Shown: positions 6,740 to 14,989, counted from the first letter of the stretch. The stretch: 26,402 nt of DNA from CAZNQW01 sp964575225 (GCA_964575225.1 CAZNQW010000023.1:1-26402); one strand, 5' to 3'. Translations and numbers: made by a program. Notes: a model not told the origin generated them from the sequence alone.

Positions 6740-8388
6740 AATGCATCCGGACTTGAGAAAGATAACTGAAGCAGAATCCGGGTTCCCTTTCCAGGTTGAG
6801 AGTCGATCTCTAGCGTACCCCCCACGGCATGAGCACGCTCCTGCATGACCGTCAGACCCACGTGGCGGCGTCCCTGGTCGAGCACGCGCTCCGGTAAAAA
6901 CCCCTTGCCGTCATCCTCGATACAAATGCGGACCCGGGTCTGGGTTTCCTCGAGCCAGAGTACCACCCCCTGCGCCCCGGAGTGCTTGCGGGCGTTGCTC
7001 AGAGCCTCTTGGATAATGCGCAACACCTGCCCACCTGCACGAGAGGCCCATTGGCCCCGCAGCTCCCCCTTGATCTCCAGGCGGACCTGGAGGCCGAAAT
7101 CCTCTTGATAGTCGGCCAAATAGGCCCGCAGAGCAGCCATAAAGTCGGCTTTATCCGACACCACAGTCCGCAAGTTGAAAATCTCTTCGCGCACGGAGGT
7201 ATAGACTTCGGTGATGGTGTCCTGGAGTTCGAGCAGGCAGCTTTGTGCTTCATCCGGGCGGCCCCGAGCCAGCAGGTCACCGGCCGTCGATGCCTGGAGT
7301 TGAAGAAGGCCCAGGGCTTGGGCCTGTTCGTCGTGGATTTCCCGCGACAGCCGCAACCGCTCCTCGGTCACAGCCAATTGCTCCACCTGCTGATAAAGGC
7401 GGGCATTCTCGATGGCCGGCGCCACCGACGTCGCGATGCCCAAGGCCAGATCGATCTCCTCCGGGGTAAAAGTATGGTAGCGATCAAAGGTGACTGCATT
7501 GGCCACTGCCACGACCCGTCCCTTGACGATGCAAGGGATCGACAGCATCGATCTGATGCCCAATCGCTCGGCCGTCCTCCGGTTCATGGAGGGATCGTCC
7601 AGCGCGTTGTGGCAGGCCACCGGTCGCTGCGCCTCAAAGGCCAAGCGCGTCAACGACAGCGACTCGATGGCATAGGGTTTTCCCAGCAGCTCCCGGCACG
7701 CTGCCGCTTCCTCGGGAGGGAACTGGTCGGTGGCCGCCCAAAAATCGGTCGAACGTCCCGTGCCATCGACCAGCATAAAAATGCAATGCTCTGCACCCGC
7801 GGCCTGGGCAATGCCGCGGGCCGTGCGCCGCAGCACGTCGTCCAGTTCCAGCGTGCTGCTGGCGGTCTGCACCATGTCCAGCATGAGGGCTGTGTTTCGT
7901 TGTTGCTGCCGGAGGCGTTCCCCTGCCTTGACAAAAAAGGATTCGACGAGGCTGCTGACGATCCGGTCCACGCCGGCGTCCAATCGATCCGTGGCCTCGC
8001 GTGCGACACGGGAATCGGGTGAGGCGATGCGTCCGAGGAAGGGGCGGATCACCGCTCGTAGCAGGAAACCGGCCTGGAGCACCTCATCCACCTGGATGCC
8101 CATCTGCACATAGCCATCGGGCGCCCGGCTGAGAAACTCGAGCCACCAAGGGGGGAAGGGCTCTTGACCGGAAAGCAGATCCCTCAATACATCCAGGCAG
8201 GCGAGGTTGTTGGCCAAGATATCTTTTGGGGGACACTGGGCATAAAGGGAATCGGGCATGTGCTGACGGATCGCATCGAGCCAGGCGGCAGCCATAGCCT
8301 TCCGATGCTCCTCCAGGAGGGCCACCAGGTCCAGTTCAATGTCGGATTGGCGACGCACTTGGTCATGCACGTCCACGAGACTGCCCAC
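6736..8388 (-). CDS. Soluble GAF-domain sensor histidine kinase (NarX/HisKA_3 type)
   Basis: This 550-residue kinase has no membrane segment. An all-alpha N-terminal domain (about 20-160, containing WLDAIRQHMP) resembles RsbRD-type sensory N-domains. A GAF domain follows (about 180-332, ending PAIENARLYQQVEQL), then a HisKA_3 dimerisation domain with phospho-His H352 in ERLRLSREIHDEQAQ. The ATPase domain has the N box IIQEALSNARKHS (N465), EDDGKGF (491-497) and HVGLTVMQERA. It pairs with the NarL-type regulator that overlaps it by four bases. The GTG at 8388 has its purine run too close; GTG codons at residues 5 and 7 are alternative starts, with AAAGGG at a better distance. It is the first gene after leader B and the promoter at 8818-8846, an unusual setting for a kinase. 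Confidence 0.92.
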   Translation of the reverse strand: MGSLVDVHDQVRRQSDIELDLVALLEEHRKAMAAAWLDAIRQHMPDSLYAQCPPKDILANNLACLDVLRDLLSGQEPFPPWWLEFLSRAPDGYVQMGIQVDEVLQAGFLLRAVIRPFLGRIASPDSRVAREATDRLDAGVDRIVSSLVESFFVKAGERLRQQQRNTALMLDMVQTASSTLELDDVLRRTARGIAQAAGAEHCIFMLVDGTGRSTDFWAATDQFPPEEAAACRELLGKPYAIESLSLTRLAFEAQRPVACHNALDDPSMNRRTAERLGIRSMLSIPCIVKGRVVAVANAVTFDRYHTFTPEEIDLALGIATSVAPAIENARLYQQVEQLAVTEERLRLSREIHDEQAQALGLLQLQASTAGDLLARGRPDEAQSCLLELQDTITEVYTSVREEIFNLRTVVSDKADFMAALRAYLADYQEDFGLQVRLEIKGELRGQWASRAGGQVLRIIQEALSNARKHSGAQGVVLWLEETQTRVRICIEDDGKGFLPERVLDQGRRHVGLTVMQERAHAVGGTLEIDSQPGKGTRILLQLSFSSPDAL

Positions 8389-8476
8389 ACCCTTTCTGGG
8401 ATGCCCAAGTCAGAAAACCGTGATACCCCTTTACGATCTGCCCGATCGCAGAGCGGCGGCGCGAGAAACCTGTCTC

Positions 8477-8565
8477 AAAAAAGAAGGAGGCCACCTGTTG
8501 ACATGCAACAGCCGGCGGCTGGAAATGGCCAGCCGCCTGCCGCCACAAGCCAAGGTGCCTCCTTC
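8477..8565 (-). terminator. Attenuator terminator of leader B
   Basis: On the minus strand GAAGGAGGCACCT (8553-8565) pairs with AGGTGGCCTCCTTC (8483-8496) with one bulge, followed by TTTTTT (8477-8482). A nested GGCGGCTGG/CCAGCCGCC hairpin fills the loop. Its 5' arm contains the GGAGG that closes the aptamer. Confidence 0.8.
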
Positions 8566-8735
8566 GCAATGGCGGGCGTAGGAATTGCTCCCCACACCTA
8601 TCGCTCATCCGTCCCCGAGGGAGCGAGATGAGTCGGAGGGCCGGTGGTCGCCCAGGTACCCAGCCCCACATGGGGGCGCCCCATGCTACCCACCGGCAGA
8701 TGTTGTCGAATACCGATTCGTAATGTACCCACCAA
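8477..8735 (-). promoter_or_regulatory. Structured RNA leader B: second copy of the candidate Moco/tungsten-cofactor riboswitch
   Basis: Reading the minus strand: GGTACATTACGAATCGG (8713-8729); a long hairpin with GCCGGTGG/CCACCGGC arms; CCCTCCG (P1 5' strand, 8635-8640); stem CTCATC/GATGAG; GTGTGGGGAGCAATTCC; ACGCCCGCCATTG; and AAGGAGG (8558-8564). Compared with leader A, the order and core words are the same. The second stem differs by a compensatory change (C-G in A, T-A in B), and the apical hairpin differs wholly in sequence but pairs in both. That argues for a conserved RNA structure. P1 competes with the terminator at 8477-8565. A promoter lies just upstream, and the first downstream gene is the histidine kinase. 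The ligand class is inferred as for leader A. Confidence 0.6.
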
Positions 8736-8817
8736 AGCAGGCTATGGCAATCCAGCGCCCGTCCACTCCAGAGGCTCTGCGTCGAACCCCGCTCTGGTGA
8801 CGTGTCTGCTCACCCAC

Positions 8818-8846
8818 AGTATATCAGAAAAACCGGCGGGCGTCAA
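8818..8846 (-). promoter_or_regulatory. Sigma-70-type promoter for leader B and the kinase operon
   Basis: Minus strand: -35 TTGACG (8841-8846), 17-bp spacer, -10 TATACT (8818-8823). The predicted start is near 8811, about 80 bases before the conserved aptamer. About 420 bases of leader then precede the kinase start. Confidence 0.8.
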
Positions 8847-8958
8847 CCGCGCGATTTGGCGGGCTAGCAATTCTCATTTTGGCCGTTCTTGAGTGCCCCC
8901 TTGCCCATTCGCTCAATTTGCTTGGCCTGGGTCGCCAAACCCAGGCCCCGTCTTCCAC

Positions 8959-9003
8959 AAAAAAGCGCGGGACGGCAACCAAAGGTTGCACGCGATCCCG
9001 CGC
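8959..9003 (-). terminator. Intrinsic terminator after the CoADR-rhodanese gene
   Basis: Minus strand: GCGCGGGA (8996-9003) pairs with TCCCGCGC (8965-8972), with an inner GCAACC/GGTTGC stem, followed by TTTTTT (8959-8964). It isolates the upstream redox operon from leader B. The stretch 8847-8958 between this and the promoter shows nothing further. Confidence 0.92.
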
Positions 9004-9062
9004 GAATTGGTGATGCAATCGGCTGTCCCATTCAAGACGGGACGGCCCATGGGGCGCCTCGG

Positions 9063-10751
9063 TTAGGCGCCGTGACGCGTTTCAAAAGGCCAGGCCAGGA
9101 ACCCGCCGTCCAGAATTTCGACGTTCTCGTACCCATGGCCTGCCAGGATGCACACGGCTTCCCAGGCGCGGAGACTGGTCTTGCAATAGGCCACGATCCG
9201 CCGATCCTTGGGGATCTGGTCGAGGCGAGAGCGAATCGCGCCCAGGGGAACGAGAACGCTGCCCGGAATGGAACCGTTCTGATGCTCGTCGGGGCTGCGC
9301 ACATCGAGCAACAGGAGATCCTCCCCCGTCTGGCGCATGGCCTGGAGCTGCATAGAAGTCACCCCGCTGACCAGTCCATCGAGCTTGTTACGCAGGATGT
9401 TGGCACCATGAATCAACACGTCCATGGCCTCCGAAAAAGGTGGGGCGTAGGCCAGGTCCAGGTTGGCCACATCATCCACCGTCATGCGCGCCGTCATGGC
9501 GGTAATGGCCACATCGATACGTTTCATCACATCGCCCGGTCCCACGCCCTGGATGCCGATGAGGCGACGGTTGGAGCGCTCGGCGATCAGTTTGAGAATG
9601 ATGGGCTGGTTCCCGGGATAGTAGTGCGGCCTATCGGGGGCCGATACAGTTGCCGAGATGACGGGGATGCCGAGCTCCGCCGCCTGCTCGATGCTCAGCC
9701 CAGCGCGCCCCATGTTCCAGTCAAAGAGTTTGAGCGCCGTGGCGCCCAAGACGCCGGGAAAGCGGTCAACGTGGCCCACAGCATTGGAACCCGCCACCCG
9801 GCCTTCCTTATTGGCCACGGAACCCAGGGGCAGGAAGCAATCGGTACCGCGGATGTTGCACGACTTTTCGGCACAGTCGCCGGCGGCATAGATGTCGCGG
9901 TCGGTCGTCTGCATATAGTCGTTCACGTGGATGCCGCCCGAGGGGCCGATGAGCAAGCCCGCATCGCGGGCCAGTCCAACGCTGGGGCGAATGCCCACAC
10001 TGAGCAACACCAGGTCGGCGGCAAAGGTGCCTTTGCTGGTCACCACGCGCTGGACCTTGCCGTCGGCATCGCCTTCCATGCGCTCCACCCGGGCCGAGGT
10101 CACCACCTTGACGCCCACCTCGCGCATGTGCTTCTCGATCAAAGTGGCCAAGTCGGCGTCGATCATCGGGAGCAGGTGGGGCAGCATCTCGACGATGGTC
10201 ACCCCGCCCCGACACTCCAAGACGGCTTCTGTCATCTCCATGCCGATGAGACCACCGCCGATGATGACCACATTGGGGCATGCTTCCCTTTGCAGGTACT
10301 CCCGGAAACGGTCGGCGTCTTCGACCTGTTTCAGCCGCCACACATTTTCCAGATCCTTGCCGGGAATGGGGGGCTCGACCGGATCGGCGCCGGTGGCCAG
10401 GATCAACTTGTCGTAGGGCAGCCGCTGCATTTCGCCGCTGTCGACGTTTTGGACCTCGACTTCTTTGGCCTGGCGGTCGATTTTGACGGCCTCGGTCCGG
10501 TTCAGGACTCGAATGTCCTTGACCTGGGCAAAGAACTGGGGGTCACGCATCACGCCGATGGGCGTCGTCATGAGCTGGCGCCGATCCTCCACCATGCCCG
10601 AGATATAGTAGGGCAGGCCACACCCTGCGTACGAGAGAAGCTCGCCCTTTTCCACGATAGTAATCTCCGCGGTCGGGTCCAGGCGTCTCGCCCGGGCGGC
10701 AGCCTTGGGTCCGGCAGCCACCCCTCCAATGACAACGATCTTTTTGCTCAT
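9063..10751 (-). CDS. CoA-disulfide reductase-like flavoprotein fused to a rhodanese domain
   Basis: This 562-residue protein is a pyridine nucleotide-disulfide oxidoreductase (about 1-450) plus a C-terminal rhodanese domain (about 470-560). The FAD site is VVIGGVAAGPKAAAR (6-20). The redox Cys is C44 in SYAGCGLPYYISG, the single-cysteine arrangement of CoADR/NADH-persulfide reductases. The NAD(P)H site is VVIIGGGLIGMEM. The rhodanese loop VAYCKTSLRA has C523 as the persulfide-carrying residue. Such CoADR-Rhd fusions reduce CoA-polysulfides or persulfides with NAD(P)H in sulfur metabolism. The start at 10751 (MSKKIVV) has GGAGG seven bases upstream; the longer open frame has no such support. 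It follows the FAD/Fe-S gene across a 194-base gap containing a hairpin and ends at a strong terminator. Confidence 0.93.
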   Translation of the reverse strand: MSKKIVVIGGVAAGPKAAARARRLDPTAEITIVEKGELLSYAGCGLPYYISGMVEDRRQLMTTPIGVMRDPQFFAQVKDIRVLNRTEAVKIDRQAKEVEVQNVDSGEMQRLPYDKLILATGADPVEPPIPGKDLENVWRLKQVEDADRFREYLQREACPNVVIIGGGLIGMEMTEAVLECRGGVTIVEMLPHLLPMIDADLATLIEKHMREVGVKVVTSARVERMEGDADGKVQRVVTSKGTFAADLVLLSVGIRPSVGLARDAGLLIGPSGGIHVNDYMQTTDRDIYAAGDCAEKSCNIRGTDCFLPLGSVANKEGRVAGSNAVGHVDRFPGVLGATALKLFDWNMGRAGLSIEQAAELGIPVISATVSAPDRPHYYPGNQPIILKLIAERSNRRLIGIQGVGPGDVMKRIDVAITAMTARMTVDDVANLDLAYAPPFSEAMDVLIHGANILRNKLDGLVSGVTSMQLQAMRQTGEDLLLLDVRSPDEHQNGSIPGSVLVPLGAIRSRLDQIPKDRRIVAYCKTSLRAWEAVCILAGHGYENVEILDGGFLAWPFETRHGA

Positions 10752-10875
10752 GGTATTTCCTCCAAAACGGATTTCAAGTGTCGGTGCAAAGCCCCCGCGA
10801 TTCCTCCAGATTGAGCGGGAGCGATCTACATGGAAACACAAACGTGCTTCGGTCAAGGCCGAGGCCACAAGCCAG

Positions 10876-10913
10876 AGACAAGGGGGCCCAGAACCTCTGA
10901 AGGCCCCCTGTCT
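10876..10913 (-). terminator. Hairpin between the FAD/Fe-S gene and the CoADR gene
   Basis: Minus strand AGACAGGGGGCC pairs with GGCCCCCTTGTCT across a 13-base loop, with one bulged base. There is no proper U-tract, so it may be a partial terminator or an mRNA-stabilising processing site inside an operon. The rest of 10752-10945 shows only the CoADR ribosome-binding site. Confidence 0.5.
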
Positions 10914-10945
10914 GCATCCAGCTCGAACGACGTTTGTGGAGCCGT

Positions 10946-13900
10946 CTAGGCCGCTTCGCCTTTCAGGTAGGCCTCCATGTAGGGCATAAAGTGCGGGATG
11001 ACCAGCGGCAGCATCTTGGGCAACAGGTTGTCCATCGCCGCCGGCATCAAGTCGGGCATCTGCTCCTCCATGTGTTCGGGCATGGCGATGCGCTTGCCGA
11101 CGGCATCCAACATGTCAGGCATCACCTTGGGCATCATGCCGGGCATCAGCGCCGGAAAGAGCTTGGGCATCATGGGCTTCATGACGGCGATCATCGCATC
11201 GCGCACCGGGGCAGGCGAGGCCTTGACCATCTTCATCATCCCCGGGAAGGGGCCGGGCATGGCCTCGATCATTTCGGGCAACAAGCTGGCCATCAGTTCG
11301 GCCATCGCCTCTGGTTTCAACAGGCGGATCATGGCCTCGAACACGGCCCACATCTCCAGGGCATAGGGGGTGGGGTCGGCGTGCTCGATGCCCGCCGCCT
11401 GACAGGTCAGAGTGGTCAGGTCGATGATGGGCAGATCGCGCCCCGTCTTGTCGGCAGTGACCCGGAGCTGCACCTCGCAGCAGGGGCAAGCCGCCACCAC
11501 AGCCTGGGCGCCGACGGCGTCGGCCTCGGCCAGGCGCACATCGCCCACGCGCTCGCCCACATCCGGATCGGCCACCAGGCTCAACACCGAGCCGCAGCAG
11601 TGCGCTTCCTGGTGATGGTGCTCCATCTCGACAAACTCGATGCCGGGGATGGCCCGGATCATCTGGCGGGGCGCCTCATAGATGTTGCCGGCCCGCCCCA
11701 TGTGGCAGGAATCGTGCCAGGTGACCCGCATATTGATCTCGTGCTCCAGTTGAAGCGCGCCTTCGCCGATCTTGTCGGCCAGGATCTCGCTATAGTGCTT
11801 GGCCTCAAAGGGATAGTCGATACCCAGCTTTTGGGCCCATTCGGGATAAAAGGTGTGCCACACCAGCCAACAGGCCGGGCACGAGGTGACCACCGTCTTG
11901 ACCCCACGGGCCTTCATGGCGTCGATGTTGTGGCGCATGATCTCTTCCCAGGTATCCCACAGGCCACTGACCAGCATGGGGATGCCGCAGCAGGCCTCGT
12001 CGCGGCCCAGATAGGTGAATTCGACGCCCGCTTTGTGGAGGAGACAGGCAGTCGCCTGAGCGATGTCGTTTTCGACGTAGGAGGCGGTGCAGCCCGGGAA
12101 ATAGGCGATCTCGGCCCGCTCTGGTAACACCCCCACCACGTGCTCGGGCATCCAGTTGGGCCGGTCGGCGCGGTAGGCGGCCCAGATGTTGTGCTCCTTT
12201 TTCATCGACTGGCGCATGATCTCAAAGGGCGGGAAGGTCAGCCGGCCTTCGTCGTGGATCAGTTGGCCGCGCAGCTTGAGCCAGCTCGGCTCGATGGGCA
12301 GGTCCTCGCAGCAGCGCACGTTGCACAGCTCGCAGGTGGTGCAGGCCAGGATCGAGTCGACCATCTTTTGCTCCCACTTGACCTTGCCCTCCATATACTG
12401 GCGCAAAAAGTACCACTTGCCACGGGGCGTCTGGCTTTCCCAGCCACGGCCATAGTACTGATCGCAGTCGTCCACGCAATAGCCACACTGGGAACAGGCA
12501 TAGGCGTACCAGGCCACGTCGTCGGGAATGTCCCGCCGCCCCTGGCCCTCAGGCCGCTCGCCGATGGGCGCTTGGGCCTGATTGCCAAAAATCCTCACCA
12601 ACGGCTCAAAAGCCCCGGCTACCCCCATGAAAGCCGAGAGCAACGGCTGTCCGCCCAGCACCTTTTTGGGGTTGAATAGCCCCCGGGGATCGACCTGAGC
12701 TTTGTACGCCTCCAGGCGGTGCATTCGGTCGGCGCCCAAGACGTGGGCCGCCTCGCGGCTGAAGTAAAGCCCGGTGGAGTAAGCTCGCCCGCCGTTTTCT
12801 TTGGCGATCTTGAGAACCGTAAGCGCCAGGCCAAAGGCGAAATTAAAGCTGAACTTGCGCTCGTCGTGCAGGATAAAGCCCAAGAGCGTGACCTGCCCAT
12901 CCTCGCTCACCATGCCTTCCATCACCATCGGCAGGGCGATGCGGCTTTCGATGGACTCGAGCGCCTTGTCCAGGTTGACCAGTGGCACCATCACCTCAGC
13001 CGGGGCAATACTGGGCCCCAAGCGCTTGATGCTCATCAGATTGTAGCGCTCCTCCCACTCGTGCTGCACGACCTCGTCCTCGACCACCTCGCCCCCTGCC
13101 TGGCGCACCAGGGCAGGAAGCTCGGCGTCGATGACGTCGCGCCGCGATTCGGGCGCCACAAAGACCGCCACATAGCCTTGGGGGACCGTGGGCCGGTGGG
13201 TCGGCACGGCGTGACCATGTTCCATGTGGGGCGGAAGTTGATTCTTGAGATCGGCCATTTTGGGGTTGATAAAGCTGACCGACCAGAGGGGCAGGCCTGC
13301 CTGGCGGATCGATTGGAGCGCCAAGAGAAGGCCCTTGGCCGTGTCAAACCGGGCGCCCCACGCGGCTTCCTCTTGGGCGGGCCGCAGCTTGAGCACCACT
13401 TCGGTGATCAAGCCGGTGATTCCCTCCGCATCGCTGACCAGATCCAGTTCCTCGCTGCCAAAGGTGCGCACCTCGCCGCTGGGCAGCACAACTCGACACA
13501 AGACGACGTTATCCCGAAAGGCCCCAAATTCATAGGCGCCAAAGCCCACCCCACCCTGGGCCAGCCATCCACCCACGGTGGACGATGGCGCACTGGAAGG
13601 ATAGGTGCGCAAGGCCAGGCCTTGCTTGTGCAATTCTTTGTCCAGCCTCGTCCAGATCACCCCAGGCTGCACGGTCACGGTCATCGCTTCCGGATCGACG
13701 GCAAGTACCTGGTTCATCCAGGCAAAATCGACGACCAGCCCACCCTTGACCGGCAACACACCGCCATACCCCGAGGTGGATTTTCCGCGGGGCACCAACG
13801 GAATGCCGTGGGTGCGGGAAAAGGCCGCCAATTGGACGACTTGCTCTTCGCTCAGCGGCTGGACCACGCCCGCCGGCAGGGTGTTCCCCACCAGTGGTTT

Positions 13901-14023
13901 GACCAGGCTGGGCAACGAGCCCACGTCGTGGCTGTAGAACATCCGCTCCAGGCGATCAAAGGCAACTCGCGGACCGAACAAGTCCCGTAATTCTTGCTGT
14001 ACCGCCGGGGCCAGCGATCTCAT
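10946..14023 (-). CDS. FAD-linked oxidase / 4Fe-4S / CCG-domain oxidoreductase with Met-Pro-rich tail
   Basis: This 1025-residue fusion starts with a GlcD-like FAD-binding PCMH domain (about 45-215: LVPRGKSTSGYGG, then SSTVGGWLAQGGVGFG) and an FAD-oxidase C domain to about 455. It then has two 4Fe-4S motifs, CSQCGYCVDDC (about 511) and CTTCELCNVRC (about 564), and two CCG domains of the HdrB/GlpC type: YFPGC, CCGIPM and SCPAC (about 643-715), then HDSCHMGR, HCCGS and CPCC (about 772-850). Such proteins oxidise 2-hydroxy acids or similar donors and pass electrons to a quinone or heterodisulfide-like partner. The substrate here is unknown. Residues 898-1025 form a tail with 25 Met in 128 residues and repeated MP/PxxMP units. 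AGGA seven bases before the ATG fixes the start. It follows the PocR regulator by 29 bases. Confidence 0.92.
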   Translation of the reverse strand: MRSLAPAVQQELRDLFGPRVAFDRLERMFYSHDVGSLPSLVKPLVGNTLPAGVVQPLSEEQVVQLAAFSRTHGIPLVPRGKSTSGYGGVLPVKGGLVVDFAWMNQVLAVDPEAMTVTVQPGVIWTRLDKELHKQGLALRTYPSSAPSSTVGGWLAQGGVGFGAYEFGAFRDNVVLCRVVLPSGEVRTFGSEELDLVSDAEGITGLITEVVLKLRPAQEEAAWGARFDTAKGLLLALQSIRQAGLPLWSVSFINPKMADLKNQLPPHMEHGHAVPTHRPTVPQGYVAVFVAPESRRDVIDAELPALVRQAGGEVVEDEVVQHEWEERYNLMSIKRLGPSIAPAEVMVPLVNLDKALESIESRIALPMVMEGMVSEDGQVTLLGFILHDERKFSFNFAFGLALTVLKIAKENGGRAYSTGLYFSREAAHVLGADRMHRLEAYKAQVDPRGLFNPKKVLGGQPLLSAFMGVAGAFEPLVRIFGNQAQAPIGERPEGQGRRDIPDDVAWYAYACSQCGYCVDDCDQYYGRGWESQTPRGKWYFLRQYMEGKVKWEQKMVDSILACTTCELCNVRCCEDLPIEPSWLKLRGQLIHDEGRLTFPPFEIMRQSMKKEHNIWAAYRADRPNWMPEHVVGVLPERAEIAYFPGCTASYVENDIAQATACLLHKAGVEFTYLGRDEACCGIPMLVSGLWDTWEEIMRHNIDAMKARGVKTVVTSCPACWLVWHTFYPEWAQKLGIDYPFEAKHYSEILADKIGEGALQLEHEINMRVTWHDSCHMGRAGNIYEAPRQMIRAIPGIEFVEMEHHHQEAHCCGSVLSLVADPDVGERVGDVRLAEADAVGAQAVVAACPCCEVQLRVTADKTGRDLPIIDLTTLTCQAAGIEHADPTPYALEMWAVFEAMIRLLKPEAMAELMASLLPEMIEAMPGPFPGMMKMVKASPAPVRDAMIAVMKPMMPKLFPALMPGMMPKVMPDMLDAVGKRIAMPEHMEEQMPDLMPAAMDNLLPKMLPLVIPHFMPYMEAYLKGEAA

Positions 14024-14052
14024 AGTTTATTCCTTTCTTTTGTCGATCGGGA

Positions 14053-14829
14053 TCAGAGTTGGGTGATTTCGGCGATGCGCTGCAAACGATTTAGGAGGGC
14101 CAGTCGCTCCTCGCCGATTTCGGAAAAGACCTCTGCCGTCTTGTTCAGCAAAACAACAAGCTGCTGTTGCCGGTTTTCATCCAGAACCGGGATTCGATTC
14201 AGGGCATGCAGCAAATCCGGCACGCCCAGGCCACAAGCTGTGGCCAACTCGGGAATTCGGACCGAGTGAAATTCCTCTCCGGGGGGCTCGTCCAGATACT
14301 GGCCGGCATGAACGGCGCCCACGAACCGACCTTGCGCCTCAATCCGGCACGAAATGTAGCGCAGGCCGGCATGACAGATGAAGGGGTGCGTGGCCTTGCC
14401 AGGGGCCGCCACAGAAGCCTGCCACGAGGCAATACATCGTTGCCGCCCCACCTCGCTGCTCAGCACCAGGTCACAGAAATCGCTGCAGTTGGCGATGGGC
14501 GTCAGGGGCAAACCGCCGACCTCTGTGGTCACGACGCCTACGCTCAATGCCTGAGCCAGGATATCTTGGATGGCCCGGACACAAGGAAGGGGCAGCGGTT
14601 CAAGCGTGGGAGAGAGCTGGGCTTCGGTCTCACTGGGGAGTTCTTCTCTTCCACACCCCCGCTGCTCTTGCAACCAGCTTTCGATGGCCTCACGAGAGAA
14701 ACGCCACTGTCCACCTACTTTGAACCCCTGCAGCCGACCATCATTCAGCATCCGATAGATGGTGATGCGGTCGACCTGGAGGAGTTCCTGCAACTGTCGG
14801 ACTGTGAGCAAAGCGTCTGCACTATTCAT
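14053..14829 (-). CDS. Excisionase-type HTH regulator with PocR sensory domain
   Basis: This 258-residue regulator has an N-terminal helix-turn-helix of the excisionase/MerR-like type (about 7-55: LLTVRQLQELLQVDRITIYR, then GFKVGGQWRFSREAIESWL). A PocR ligand-binding domain follows (about 85-200), with C115, C119, C132 and C152-H153 in NCSDFC, RQRC and ICHAGLRYISC, and the end GAVHAGQYL. PocR domains are thought to sense small molecules; the clustered Cys/His could hold a metal or Fe-S cluster, which is inference. The start at 14829 (MNSADALL) is chosen because the promoter at 14837-14865 puts transcription start at or next to this ATG. A 32-codon upstream extension would lie across that promoter. 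It probably controls the two redox genes downstream. Confidence 0.87.
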   Translation of the reverse strand: MNSADALLTVRQLQELLQVDRITIYRMLNDGRLQGFKVGGQWRFSREAIESWLQEQRGCGREELPSETEAQLSPTLEPLPLPCVRAIQDILAQALSVGVVTTEVGGLPLTPIANCSDFCDLVLSSEVGRQRCIASWQASVAAPGKATHPFICHAGLRYISCRIEAQGRFVGAVHAGQYLDEPPGEEFHSVRIPELATACGLGVPDLLHALNRIPVLDENRQQQLVVLLNKTAEVFSEIGEERLALLNRLQRIAEITQL

Positions 14830-14836
14830 GACGTTC

Positions 14837-14865
14837 AGAGTACCATAATTTTGGACATCTGTCAA
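14837..14865 (-). promoter_or_regulatory. Sigma-70-type promoter of the PocR regulator gene
   Basis: Minus strand: perfect -35 TTGACA (14860-14865), 17-bp spacer, -10 TACTCT (14837-14842). The expected start, about 7 bases downstream, falls at 14829-14830, the ATG itself. This predicts a leaderless mRNA, in line with the missing Shine-Dalgarno. Confidence 0.72.
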
Positions 14866-14961
14866 AATAGCAGCAAGAAGATACGGAAACCTATGGCAAA
14901 ATATAACAAGATAATCACGAACCATAGCCTCATCTCATTTTCAGGACAGGTCCGGATGGGT

Positions 14962-14989
14962 TCAACGCCCCCGAGACAGGGGGTGTTGA
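14962..14989. repeat. GC-rich hairpin related to the one at 23813
   Basis: TCAACGCCCCC and GGGGGTGTTGA form an 11-bp stem with one G-U pair around GAGACA. Its core, CCCCCGAGACAGGGGG, is nearly the reverse complement of the hairpin at 23813-23829. It lies in the 295-base divergent region 14830-15124, between the two promoters, and has no U-tract on either side. On the minus strand it starts CCCTCTGACTCA, close to the P1/P2 word of leaders A and B, but the rest of that fold is missing. Confidence 0.5.

Noticed and set aside
3789..8735. Leaders A and B as cobalamin riboswitches
   Set aside because: CCCGCCATTGTG resembles the cobalamin core word, but there is no B12 box (AGYCAGGAGACCTGCC-like) and the stem order differs. 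Kept only as a test to run.
8765..8800. tRNA-like T-loop (GGTTCGA on the minus strand)
   Set aside because: No matching T-stem, anticodon arm or acceptor stem around it. It is part of the leader B hairpin region.
8889..10814. Long plus-strand open frame (641 codons) opposite the CoADR gene
   Set aside because: It is antisense to a clear flavoprotein-rhodanese gene. The product is rich in His, Asp and Gly runs typical of reverse frames in GC-rich DNA and has no domain or SD.
10934..12127. Plus-strand open frame rich in His and Gly opposite the Met-rich tail
   Set aside because: It is the mirror of the Met/Pro-coding repeats (CAT codons opposite ATG), not a real His-rich protein.
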